Positions 48,602 through 61,200 are shown, counted from the first letter of the stretch. The stretch is 64,000 nucleotides of DNA from Neocallimastix lanati (nom. inval.) (GCA_016946835.1 JACVTC010000024.1:43501-107500); one strand, 5' to 3'. Numbers and translations: made by a program. Notes: generated by a model from the sequence alone, not told the origin.

Positions 48602-49062
48602 CGATATAAAACAAATATGTGTAGCAACATATTTGTATATTTGAATATTTATATATATTCAGATATTAAATTTAAATCTTGTTATTTATAAAAATTTATA
48701 TTATTATTTATATTTTATATTATTTATATTTTCTGAAATATTAAATTATACTTCTTATTTTAAATTATTTAAGTTTACAATTATTAAAGTTTTTATAATT
48801 AATATAATAGTTTATATTATTTATATATTATTCATAGTAAAATATTATTATTTATTTATATATATATTATATATATATTATTTATTTATAATAATTATAT
48901 ATTATTAATACTTTACAGTATAATTAATATTAATTCTTATTCTTGTTTTTATTTTTCTTTAGTAGAAATAATATTGTAATTATAAAATAATAAAATATTA
49001 ATAAAAATTATTAATAACTCAAATACACTTATTAAACCAGCCACAACATAAAGAATATCACA
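48602..49062 (+). repeat. GypC 3' LTR
   Basis: Begins CGATATAAAACAAATATG after the purine tract and ends AAAGAATATCACA, directly abutting the CopD Gag end. It is about 461 bp and differs from the 5' copy by several short indels. Confidence 0.88.
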
Positions 49063-50156
49063 TTAATCATTTTGTGTAATTGGATCACATGAATATTTGT
49101 CACAATTTTGACACAAAACATTTAAGTTTTGTCCTGGAGAAACGTTTCCAATGTTAAACTCAGATGTTTCTAGAAGGTCACGCGCAAACTTAGAATTATG
49201 TTCGTGATCCATAAAATGACTGTCCATGGTGGCTGGTTCGAGACTATCCATGTCGTCTTTGAACTTGTTATTAATGTCTTCATGAGATAGATTCTTGAAT
49301 TTCTCAATATTGCTAAGATTTTTCTTGTAATTCTTGTTCTTCTTGGAGTGATTTCCCTTGGTCTTCAGATTGTAACGGCATTCCTTGGTGGTGTGTCCGG
49401 TTATATCGCAGATATGACAGAACTTCTTTTTGTAATTATTGATATTATCAAGGTCCATTGGGTCGACCCTGACTTCGTTAACTATCGGATTATTTTTGGG
49501 CTTATTGATGCCTCTTTTCAATTTGTAATTGTAAAAAGTAACAGTGTCCTTAATTTCATTATAAAATGCATTCGGGTCAATATTAGCCCTAGGCTTGAAT
49601 TCTTTAGCAAGATCTATTGGAAGGGCTTCTTGCATAATAATTAATTTTTCAAGATTATTAATATGTAGATTTGTGTCGTCTAACACATTAAAAATTTCAA
49701 CAATTTCATTTAGAACGTCCATTACGTTTTGAACGTTCTTAGCCTTGAGGTTATATATTCTGGCTAATAAGAGGCTATATTTTTCCTCTTCATCCTGATG
49801 ATAGAGAAATTCTAATTTCTTGATTTTTTCTCGAGGGTTATTTTTCTGAATGTACATAAGTACTTTTTCAGTCACATTGGAAATAATAATTGAATTTACA
49901 GTGGCCTCTTTGGCTTCTGCCTCTTCCACTGTTTGGCGTATTCCTTGGACAAGAGCTTCGTCGTCCCTTTGATCTTAAGGTAACTGGGCCAATCGAGCAG
50001 CTTCATTCGCAGCAGAAGATCATTTCTTGCGTTATTGACTACATCAATAGTAATGTAGTCACTAACTCTTTCAGAACGTAAGTGACTGGAAAGAAGAAGA
50101 AACCATTGATTGTAGTTTCTTTCATAAAGCTTAATACCCAAATCGTATTTAGTCAT
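49063..50156 (-). pseudogene. CopD Gag (Ty1/copia)
   Basis: Starts MTKYDLGIKLYERNYNQW at 50156, with one frameshift near 49925. It then reads openly through a helical Gag region, a zinc knuckle C-H-I-C-DITGHTTKEC (near 49385-49425) and an acidic tail, ending at the GypC LTR. The one-base shift is the only lesion seen, so this Gag decayed little before GypC insertion. The protease that should follow is at 39743, on the far side of GypC. Confidence 0.8.
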
Positions 50157-50211
50157 TGTTTTGCAGAAAAATAAAAAAAAAAATGATTTTTAATAAACTG
50201 TAATCTCAGAA

Positions 50212-50226
50212 TGAGACTCTTAATCT
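50212..50226 (-). promoter_or_regulatory. CopD primer-binding site, half-tRNA-Lys(CUU) type
   Basis: TGAGACTCTTAATCT on the + strand between gag and the 5' LTR, the fourth independent copy in the window. Confidence 0.77.
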
Positions 50227-50496
50227 ATTATTTAATTGAAGTTATTTATTTAGAATATATTTTATTTACTTATTTATATATGAAAATATATAAAGGTAAT
50301 TACAAAGATTTAAAGAGAAAAATTTACATGTATTTATACTAATTTTTTGGCTTGTTCTAGACTAAAATTAATTTATACATTAATTTATACATTTGATTTA
50401 AATCATTGTTTTATATTATTATTTATATTTTTTAAATTATTCATTTATTAAATTTTGTTTCTAGATTAGATATAATAACAATATTTATTACTAGAC
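50227..50496 (-). repeat. CopD 5' LTR (approximate)
   Basis: Bounded on one side by the primer site. On the other side (…TACTAGACAAAAC) it meets the AT-rich repeat shared with 16380. No second LTR copy is present, because the CopD 3' end is lost behind the MULE. Confidence 0.5.
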
Positions 50497-50497
50497 A

Positions 50498-51365
50498 AAA
50501 CTTTTTAGATAATAATTATTATTATTTAACGGTAATTAATATTTATTTATTTATTAATTATTATATAATATTTTGCGGTACAAAAAATTTTTTATTTTTT
50601 GTATTACATTATTTTTGATAACTCTAAATAATAATATTTTTTTATATTTTTATTTATTGTTTTATTTTAAAAGTGCATTTTTTAATTTTTTTAATTTTTA
50701 TATTTTATTTTTTCTCTTATATAAAATAATTTAATAATTTTTTAATTAATAATTTTTATAATAATTTTTATTATTATTTTATTATTTATTATTAAAGAAT
50801 TAAATTATTATATATATAATTTTTATTTAGTATAAAATTTTTTTTTATTTACATATTAGATTTTTATTAATTATATAGTTTTATAATTTTACTTTCTTTG
50901 TTTACCCTTTTTATTAATTATATAGTTTTATAATTTTACTTTCTTTGTTTACCCTTTTAACTTTTACATTAGTTACCTTTTTACGTTAGTTTAAATATAA
51001 TTCTATAGGTTTCTTTTAAATTTTCTATTATATTTAATTTATTTATACTTAAAAAAATTTAGATTAAAAATTTTTCTTGTGTTCCCTTTATATATAAATT
51101 AATAAAAGATTTATTTTTTTTTAAATCTTTTTATTTAATTATATATAAATAACATAAGAATAATTATTATTATTTTTTATTTTTTTTATTTTCTTTTTTT
51201 CTTTTATTTTTTTATATTTTATAAATTATCTTTTATAAATTATCTTTATATAAATATCTTTTTTTATTATGTCTTCATAATAATTTAAATATTTATATAA
51301 TACCTTTTATTTTATTTCATTATAATAATTATTTTTTTATAACTTTTACTATAATTTTAACCTTA
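50498..51365. repeat. AT-rich direct repeat, copy 2 of 2
   Basis: Collinear with 16380-17240 (CTTTTTAGAT, TTTAACGGTAATTAATATT, TTCTTGTGTTCCCTTTATAT, GTTTACCC). It contains a local duplication of about 57 bp near 50869-50970 that copy 1 lacks. Confidence 0.72.
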
Positions 51366-51399
51366 CCCTTTATATTTCCATAACTTTTATATTATTATC

Positions 51400-51965
51400 T
51401 TTTGACAATAATTATATACTTTCATATTTTTATATATAATTATTTGTTTTAAATAATTATATATTTTTATCTTATTATATAATTATATATCTTTTATAAT
51501 TATATACTTTTTATTATCTTATATACTTATTTCTTTTAATAATTATATACTTTTTATTTTCTTATATAATTATTTCTTTTAATAATTATATATTTTTTAT
51601 TATCTTATATAATTATTTAAAAAAATTATATACTTTTTATTATCTTATATAATTATTTGCTTAAAATAATTATATACTTTTATTTTATTATATAATTATA
51701 TATCTTTTATAATTATATACTTTTATTTTCTTATATAATTATTTGCTTATAATAATTATATATTTTTATTATCTTATATAATTATTTGTTCTAAATAATT
51801 ATATATTTTTATTTTATTATATAATTATATTTCTTTTATAATTATATACTTTTATTATTCTCTTATATAATTATTTACTTTAAATAATTATATATTTTTA
51901 TTATCTTATATAATTATTTTAAGAAAATAATTATAAATTTTTTTATTTTCTTATATAATATAATT
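51400..51965. repeat. Irregular tandem repeat, TATATAATTATTT-type
   Basis: About a dozen imperfect units of 40-55 bp built from TAATTATATACTTTTATT and CTTATATAATTATTTGCTT. It appears to be an expansion of sequence seen once at about 17340-17410. Confidence 0.75.
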
Positions 51966-52032
51966 AGAATATTTCCTTTTATAGATAACGGACATATTTA
52001 GTATGTCCACTTTACTTTTTAATCAAAACTTT

Positions 52033-52333
52033 AAATACTTTAATTTATTTTTGATCAAAACTTTAAATAATTTAATATTATTTAATTTTAATATTTAGCT
52101 AAATCTCTTTAAATATTCAACTTAGTGAGTATAAATACTTTAATTTATTTTTGATCAAAACTTTAAATAATTTAATATTATTTAATTTTAATATTTAGCT
52201 AAATCTCTTTAAATATTCAACTTAGTGAGTATAAATACTTTAATTTATTTTTGATCAAAACTTTAAATAATTTAATATTATTTAATTTTAATATTTAGCT
52301 AAATCTCTTTAAATATTCAACTTAGTGAGTATA
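52033..52333. repeat. 100-bp tandem repeat, three copies
   Basis: Three essentially identical 100-bp units starting AAATACTTTAATTTATTTTT and ending CTTAGTGAGTAT, at 52033, 52133 and 52233. The near identity implies recent amplification. Confidence 0.93.
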
Positions 52334-52334
52334 A

Positions 52335-52397
52335 CTATTATAAGAATTAACTGAATGATTTAAAATATTAAATATAATCAGTTAATTCTTATAATAG
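52335..52397. other. 20-bp perfect inverted repeat
   Basis: CTATTATAAGAATTAACTGA (52335-52354) is exactly complementary to 52378-52397 across a 23-base loop, directly after the 100-bp repeat array. Confidence 0.9.
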
Positions 52398-53338
52398 CTA
52401 TACTTTGTAAAAATTTTAATTAATTCGTTTATTATTATATATAATTCTTGTAATTATTATATTTATCAAATACATATAATACTTTGTAAATCTTAAATAA
52501 ATAAAAGAATCTAAAACCTAACCTAATATAAATTTTTAAATTTTAATAACTATTAACATTATTTTTTTATTTTATTTTTTCTATATTTTAATAACCAATG
52601 TTATTATTATTATTATTATTTATATTATTATTTTTATTTTAATATTTTAGTAACCATTATTGTTTTTATTATTATTATTATTATTATTTTATATTTAATT
52701 ACTATTATTATTAAAATATGAAAATAATGATAATAATGATAATAACTATTGTTATTATTATTATAATTAATATTATTATTATTAATTTTTTCATATTTTA
52801 ATAACTATTGTTAGTTTTTATTATAATTTTTTATATTTTAATAACAAATATTATTATTATTATTATATAATTATTAATATTATTATTTTTATATTTTAGT
52901 TACCATTATTATTATTATTATAATTATTATTATTATTAATGTTATTATTATTTATATTTTATTAACCATTATTATTATAAATTTTATTATTTTTTTTTTA
53001 TATTTTAATAACCATTATTATCATTTTTATTTTATTTTTATTTTTTTTTTATTTTTATTTTTATTTTATTTTTTGTTCTTCTCAAAACTTTAATAACTTT
53101 AATTTTATTTCAGATCAAAAAATTTAAATAATGTAATATTATTTGATTTTAATAGTTAGTTAAATCTTTTAAATAATCAAAATTAGTTATAATATTTTAT
53201 AATATAGATATTTAGCTATTTCTTATAATAATTATACCTAGTAAATATTATAATTAATTTTAATATTTTTATATATTTTTCTTGTAATTATAATTATCAA
53301 ATTCATGTAATACTTTGTAAATCTTAAATAAATAAAAT
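52398..53338. other. (ATT)n-rich intergenic DNA
   Basis: A patchwork of short ATT microsatellites and TTTTTATTTT runs. No gene or structured element seen. Confidence 0.65.
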
Positions 53339-54910
53339 GGGAGAGTTGCATTTCGCCAAGTGGCGTATTATTAAAATGTTGCATTTCCCCAAGTTGCATT
53401 TCGACAAATGGCTCATTGATATAAGTAAATGAATGAATAAATAAATAAAAATTCAAAATAATTTTTTTAAACTTGTTTTTATTATATTTTATAATTAATT
53501 ATAGATATTTTTTAAAATAAAATAATTATTAATAATATTTAATTATAAAAATAAATTTAATTATAAAGATATATTTTAAAATTTTGTAAAAAAATAATAT
53601 TATAACAATACTTTAATTATAAAAATATTTTTTTAAAATAATAAAATTTTATCATAAAAATATATTTTAATGTTCTTAAGCAAACCTAATCTAATAAAGA
53701 TTAAAAATTTTTTAATAATTATTGTATTTATTCATTTATTCTCTTTTTAAAATAATTTTTACTATTAAAAAAATTATTATTATATATTTTAATATTTCGT
53801 AAAATAGTAATAAAATAATAATTTATAATATTTAATTATAAAGATATATTTTAATATTTTGTAAAATAGTAATAAAATAATTATTTAAAATATTTAATTA
53901 TAAAAATATATTTAATTATAAAGATATATTCTAATGATTAATTTTAATAATATATATTTTTAATTATATATACTTTAAATGAAGATTAATTATTCAAATA
54001 TTATTTTTTAATTCTTCTATATTTTAAATAATTCCTTTTTTTAGTGTAACTGGATAAATATATAATTATTCAAATATTATTTTTTAATTCTTCTATATTT
54101 TAAATAATTCCTTTTTTTAGTGTAACTGGATAAATATATAATTATTCAAATATTATTTTTTAATTCTTCTATATTTTAAATAATTCCTTTTTTTAGTGTA
54201 ACTGGATAAATATAAAGTATTTATAAGTTTATTATATTTTTTATTATATAAAGTATAAAAATTTTTATATTATAATTTTATATTTATTTTTATATTTAAT
54301 AACTACTATAATTTTCATCGTTATAAAAATATTATTATTGATGCTTCTGTAATTATTGCTACAGTTTATATTATTTATTTATTATTTATTATATATTATT
54401 TATTATTAATTTATAAAATACTATAAGAAAAGCTTTTTACATTTTTCTTAAGTAGGTAAATATTATTTTTATTAATTCATTTATATATATATTTGCAAAT
54501 AATAATAATATTATTTATAATTTAATCGTCATTATTATTATTAATGATAATCCTTTTATAATTATAACAAAAGTGTTTATATTATTATTTTTTTTTTATT
54601 AATTATATTACTATATTGTTTATTTTATTATTATTATTTTTTTTTATTTATTATTTATCAATTTATTATTTATTTAAACAGATATTTGTAAAGCTATTTA
54701 TATATGAAAAAAAATTTTTTAATATTTAAATATTTACTTCAAAAATATAAATGCATCAATATTAAAAATATTTAATTTTATTTATTTATTTATTTATTTA
54801 ATAATTCTCAACTTGGCGAAATGCCACATTTTTTAATACGCCACACGCTTTCAAAAAAATTGGCGAAACGCAACCTGGCGAAATGCAATTTGGCGAAATG
54901 CCCCACACCC
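53339..54910. mobile_element. Non-autonomous MULE with 9-bp target duplication
   Basis: 1572 bp flanked by a perfect 9-bp TSD AAATAAAAT (53330-53338, 54911-54919), the size typical of Mutator-like elements. The ends are imperfect inverted repeats: GGGAGAGTTGCATTTCGCCAA at the left against GGGTGTGGGGCATTTCGCC (reverse complement) at the right. It matches both ends of 35915-38299 but lacks the transposase, so it is an internal-deletion derivative. GGCGAAATGC-type subterminal motifs recur at both ends (53345-53415, 54810-54905). Confidence 0.9.
53989..54216. repeat. 76-bp tandem triplication inside the MULE
   Basis: Three units of 76 bp starting ATTATTCAAATATTA and containing TTAGTGTAACTGGATAAA. 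The MULE copy at 37587 onward has one unit, so this copy expanded after divergence. Confidence 0.9.
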
Positions 54911-55985
54911 AAATAAAATAATTTAAATTACTACGCTTTAAATTAAAAATATATTATTTAAAGTTAAATAATATATAATTTTGTATATATCAATATTTAA
55001 ATTTAGCCATTAAAATTGATGACAATTCATAATTATTAATTGATTTCATTACAACATAAATATATTAAATAGAAATTAATAATATATAGTTATTTAATAT
55101 TAATTATATATCCCTCAGGGAAGTATCACCATTATCGATGGTGTTCTCTGAGGGAAGATCATCTTAATTCTCGTAGTACCGAGGGTGATAATTAAAAATC
55201 CAAACATTGCGCAATGAATGCTTTGGTATAACTTCCTAATAGAATTCGTTTTACAAGGGGAACTTGTGTATGATTATGTACTATAAATGAAATAAATAAA
55301 TGAAATAAATAAATGATATTAATGAATATATAAATTAATAAATAAAAGATATTATCATTAATATCAATTATTGAATGAATAAATAAAATAAATAAAATAG
55401 ACAAATAATTATATTTATTTGTTTTTATCTTTATTAATATTCTTTACATTTTTTTTTTTTTTTATACATCAATATATATTTTATATTTATTAATACTTTG
55501 AATTTTTTTTTTATACATCAATATATATATATTTAATTTATTAATACTTTACATTTTTTTTTATTACACATTATTTTTTTTTATTCTATTTTATTTAAAT
55601 GCAACTATTTTATTTATTTTATTTTATAAAAATTTTATAAAAATTCAACTATTCATTTTATTTTATAAAAATTTTATAAAAATTCAACTATTCATTTTAT
55701 TTTATAAAAATTTTATAAAAATTCAACTATTCATTTTATTTTATAAAATTTTTATAAAAATTCAACTATTTATTTTATTTTATTTTATTTTATAAAAATT
55801 TTGTAAAAATATAACTATTTATTTTGTCTTATTTTATCTTTAAAAATAAAACTGTTTATTTTATTTAAATTTAGTTTTGTTATTAAATTAAAACTATTTG
55901 ATTTTTGATATTGAATCTATGGTTTAATTTTATTTTTTATATATAGACTCTTTGTTTTAATTAATTATTATGTTTATAATTAAAT
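54911..55985. other. AT-rich flank with a GC-richer hairpin patch
   Basis: Mostly AT-rich. A GC-richer patch at 55106-55265 holds a strong hairpin. T-rich microsatellite DNA follows, with tandem units of about 40 bp around 55605-55830 (ATTCAACTATTCATTTTATT). It lies downstream of the ABCA stop codon. Confidence 0.6.
55111..55155. other. Two-part hairpin, candidate structured RNA or element end
   Basis: The outer stem TCCCTCAG (55111-55118) pairs with CTGAGGGA (55148-55155); the inner stem CACCAT (55127-55132) pairs with ATGGTG (55138-55143) around TATCG. The patch is unusually G/C-rich for this region. I do not recognise an RNA family. Confidence 0.5.
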
Positions 55986-58152
55986 TTAAATTTCTTGATT
56001 CTGTTGACGTTTAGCAAATTTTAAAAAGATATCTTCGAGTGTGGCTTGACTAAAACTATAATCATACACAATATTTTTAAGTTTATAGTTCTCCAAAGTT
56101 TTAAATACTTCACTGAAATTGTTTGTTATTTTGAATGTATACTTGATTCGGTTCTTTGATTTTATTTCACGAATGGTTTCATTATTATTAAGAATTACTA
56201 AATCTTTTTTGATTACTTCATCAAGGACTTCAGTATCCTTACAATGTATTTCTAACATATAATTATTATTAAATTTCATTTTTAAATGATTAGGAGAACC
56301 TATACATTGAATTTCACCATTAACTAGGATAGCAACACGGTCACATAAACGTTCTGCTTCTTCCATGGAATGTGTTGTGATGATAATTGATGAATGTTCA
56401 TTTTTAATATAATTTTGAATAATATTCCATATATATCTTCTAGTTGCTGGATCCATTCCAGATGACGGTTCATCTAGCATTATTTTATTTGAATAACAAA
56501 TTAAAGCTAATAAAATACATAACTTACGCTTAGTTCCACCACTCAGTTCATTTGGATATTTATTTTTGTGTTCTTCTATTTTACAGTATTTCATATATTG
56601 ATTTGCGTATGATTTTGATTCGCTTTTAGAATAACCCTTAAGATATAAAAACATTACTAAATGTTCATACAAAGTCAATTCTTGCCATAAAGAATCGTTT
56701 TGAGGACAATATCCCATAATAAAGTGATCTTCCTTAATATCCTTATTTTGTATTCCATCGTAATAAATATTACCAATTGTTTGAATGTTAGTATAGGTAA
56801 TAAGATTTAATAGAGACGATTTTCCTGAACCATTAGGACCTATTAATCCTAAACATTCATCAGGGTTAATACCTAATGTAACATTTTTTAATCCTGTAGT
56901 TACAAGTCTTCCACTTCCATATTCAGAAATATGATATTCTCCATATTTCGGATTTTTATTTTTCATTCCGTCTCTAAATTTTTCATAAGATATGGAAAAG
57001 CTCGAAGGGTACTCTTTTCCTACTTGAATTATTTTAATAGGTAAATTAGATTTTGCTTTTGCAGATGAGCTATTTACTATTCTTTCATATTCATTTAAGA
57101 CATCTTTATCTCCACGTCTTAATTTCTCTTCGTTTAATTTTATTTCTTCTTTTGATCTATCCTTAATGGCTAAAATATTTTGTTTATAATTTTTGATAAT
57201 ATATTTACGAATCATAAAAGTATAAAAAATTATACTTATAATAGATTCAACAAATAAATATGATAATCCATTATTGAATTTCAATAATGTGGTGAATTTA
57301 ATGCTTTCATTTGTAGTAATATTAAAATAATAAATTTTCAAAATTTTGGCGATACTGATTGGTATAGTACTGATAGGAATAAATATGAAGCATAACGATT
57401 CATAAAATATAGTATATATATCATAAAGTTCTGTTTGCAAGACAATATTAATCATGTCATTAAGCATAGAAGTGAATGAACAAATAAATATGGGTACAAA
57501 GTTTACAAGCATAAAAAAGGAATAGGATGTTTCTTCTTTTGAAAAAAATAAAGTAAAATAGTATTGAAATAACAAGGTAGCAGTACAACTAAAAACTAAT
57601 ATAACAAACATGACCAATAAATTCATAGTTTGTTGAAAAGCCTCAATTCCAATAATACCAGAAAATCCAATAATTGCTATAGAAAGTAAATAAAGAAAAA
57701 CAAAATCCGTAATAAAAACACTACACCAATAATATTTATTGTTTACACCATTCAATTTAAGTTGCTTTAAAAGAAATTCACTTTTTTCTCTGACAATAGA
57801 AGGTCCAAAAAAGGATACAACTAATGCAATGCATAAACAAATAAGTGTGGAAATAAAAAAACCATTTACTAATATAGTTAATGTATCATAATAACTAAAT
57901 GGATACGAACTTGTAGTAATAGTTTCATTAATGTTATTAGCTAAAAGTATTGCGTTACTTAATGAATTAATACTAGCTGGCAAAGAATGTACCATAGAAT
58001 CATTATAATAAATTTCAAATTGATATGAATTATTAAAATTATTACATATAAATGAAGATACATAATACGGACTACTATATATATTTTGTCCTATATATTC
58101 CATTTCCTGAGTAGTATAATAGCTTAATAATTCATTATTATTATTGATGGTG

Positions 58153-58227
<75 letters not shown>

Positions 58228-61200
58228 GATAAAAAAACTTTTTCAATTAATTCTGAAGTAAATGTTGAATTTAAATTAGAATTTTTAATATCATAATTCC
58301 AACGACTTCCTTGATACATGTCCATTGATGAAATTACTTTTTCTTTAAATGATATATTTTGATTATTACTGATGTCTTTCTTTATTGAATATAAACTAAA
58401 GCCTAAACATACTAAGGGAAAAAGGAAATAAATTACTAGGAACATTTTTCTTCTAAAATATATTTTAAACCTATATCTAATTAAACGTGATATTAACTTT
58501 ACATAATTTGGATTTTTTGAGGTTTTTAATCCTTTTAAGTCCATATCGTTTTCATTTAAAGTAATTCTAACAGATTTACTATCATAATGATATTGTTTTG
58601 ATAAATTGTTATTATTTTCAAATTTTTCAGATGTTAATTTAATAAATAATTCTTCAAGATAAGGAGAATCTAATGAAAATTGATTTATTATATTATCTTT
58701 TTTTAGCTGCTCTAATTCTTTAAATAAATCTGAAAATCGAATTGTTAATTGCATAGGCAACTCCCAAGTGAATGATTCAATCTCAGTAGTATTGTATAAA
58801 TCTTTATTGGATTCATTAAATTTATTTTCATTTTTAAAGAATTTAGCTTCTGGTATATGGTTTAAAATTATTTCCTCAACTTTACTTTTATGTTCTAATT
58901 CCATTTCAATATTCAATTTATATTTCAAATTAAAATGACTTTTTAAATATATACTAGAACCTAAACATCTAATATTTCCATTACTAAGAATCATTTTACG
59001 ATCTGCAAGGATATCAGCTTCATCCATAAAATGTGTGCATAAGAATATAATACGATTTTCTCTTATTTTTAATAGTAATTCCCAGATTTTTCTTCGAGAT
59101 AAAGGATCTAGACTTGTCGTAGGTTCATCCAGAAATATAAATTTAGGATTACCTACCAAAGCTAATCCTATACATAATTTTCTTTTTTGTCCTCCGCTGA
59201 GTTCACTAGGCTTACAATATTTCTTCGCTGTTAAATTTATAGATTCTAAAACGTTATCTATATCTGGTGTTAAATTTTTTATACCATAAAATAATTTGAA
59301 ATTATCCTCTACTGTTAAATCCTCATATAAAATATTATCTTGTAAACATATACCTAAAATATTATTATTATTAATATTATTATTATTATTATCATTATTT
59401 TTATTATTTTTATTATTATTATATTAAATTATTATTATTATTATTGATATTATTATTAGTATTAGTATTACAATTAAAGATAAAATATTATATTTAATTA
59501 TTATTATTATTATTATTATTATATAATTAATATATTAATTTTAAAATTTTTAATCCTTTTAATAATATTTTAATATTAATAATATTATTATTACCTATAT
59601 TTTTACGAATTTTATTTAAATTATTAGTTATATTCAATCCATTATAATGTATACTTCCATGATCCGATTTTAATAATCCTGTCATTATCTTAATTAAGGT
59701 TGATTTTCCTGCTCCGTTGTGTCCTAAAATAGCAAATATTTCATTGTTGTAAACATTAAAAGATACTCCATTAAGAACATTTACGTACTTTCCCCCCCTC
59801 TTATCTTTATTTCTAAAAAGTTTAAAAAGATTTTTTACTTCTAATAAAGGCTTTCCATTATTTATTGGATCTTTTTCATAATCATTTATATATAAATTTT
59901 TAGTACTAAAATCACTTTTTTTTTTGATGATAGTGATATTTCTATTTGAATAAAATTCAATTATTAATAATAAAAAGTGATTGAAGATAATATTAAGTCC
60001 CATTAATAAGAGATACATTCCAAAATCTGAATTTAATAGATTAGAAAAAGACATATAATTATTTAGAGATCTTAATAAATTAACTTCAGAGAGCGCTATA
60101 CTAAGATTAATTGGTGATACGCATATGCATATTATTTTTTCAATTAAAGGATAATCTGCTTTAAGTTTATATATATATTCAATAATAAAGGTGCTGGAAA
60201 AGAAAAAGAATGCCGTTATTAGAATTGCAGTCCTAACTTTCTTAAATACTTTGGTTAGCAATACAGATAAACTTAAAATGGATAAACCATATAAAAATAT
60301 AAGTAAATATGACAATAAAAAGTTTAAAGATGAAAAGGTTGAATTTTTTTCCATTAAAATAATAATCGTAGTATTAATAATTATCATTGGTATGTAACAA
60401 ATTTCCCAAGAAAGCCATAAAATGGAAGGATGAACCCCAATAGTAATTAGACCTTCTTCTTGCTTTTTTTCTTTTTCAGAAATGATGGATTTCATTAAAT
60501 TAATTAAAATAATTATAAACAATAATGGATAAATTAATGATCCTATTGTTAAAATATTATCGTTCATTTCAGAAATAGTAAGGAACACTTCTGGTTTACT
60601 CATTTTCCCAATGAAGGTATCAATATTCAATTTTTTATTTGTTTTACTTTCAATAATAGCTTGGTTTATTGCTATTTGTAGAGGAGAAAATATATCCAAA
60701 TAACTATCAGAATCTGTAGAGTTAGATTCATCTAAATTTTTTCTACTCCTATAGTAGTTTCCAATAGCATTTGAATTAGGATCGACAATAGTTTCTCCAT
60801 TTAATCGAATTACATAATTTGTATAGTTGTAAAATTTTACTTCTCCTAATAATTTTATGTTATTCTTCTTTGTATAGTTAATTAATTCATTTTCATTTAG
60901 AAATGTTCCACTTTCTAAATTATAATTTTTATATCCATATTCAAAAAGTTCATTTTTAATAAGATTATTAATAAAGTCACTCCTACTTATATTAGTATCA
61001 GTTATATTAGGTATAACAAATCCTAAATACATATTTCTTAATGGATTAAATATTTCGTGAATATCTAAAGCTTTAGTACTTCCCTCCTTTTTATATTCAT
61101 TTTCTTCGAAATTTTCAATTTCTAAATATATAATAAAATAAATAAATATATATATATATTTTATTAATTAGCTATTAAAATATACTTTATTAATCATAAT

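Larger units (their letters stand above)
39744..49062 (+). mobile_element. GypC, Ty3/gypsy element, itself split by CopC
   Basis: Defined by a direct LTR pair (39744-40222 and 48602-49062) enclosing a + strand gag-pol. A purine tract AAAAGGGAAG (48588-48597) precedes the 3' LTR. CopC (40696-44545) sits in the leader. Without CopC the element is about 5.5 kb, normal for the family. No convincing target duplication is seen at the outer edges (TACCA against TTAAT), so flank decay or a rearrangement is possible. Confidence 0.8.

Noticed and set aside
39739-49067. Clean target duplication for GypC
   Set aside because: Flanks TACCA and TTAAT do not match under any nearby border choice.
9985-50226. 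Four matches to a tRNA-Lys anticodon arm as tRNA genes
   Set aside because: Only the anticodon arm is present, with no acceptor, D or T arms. Position next to LTRs fits a primer site.
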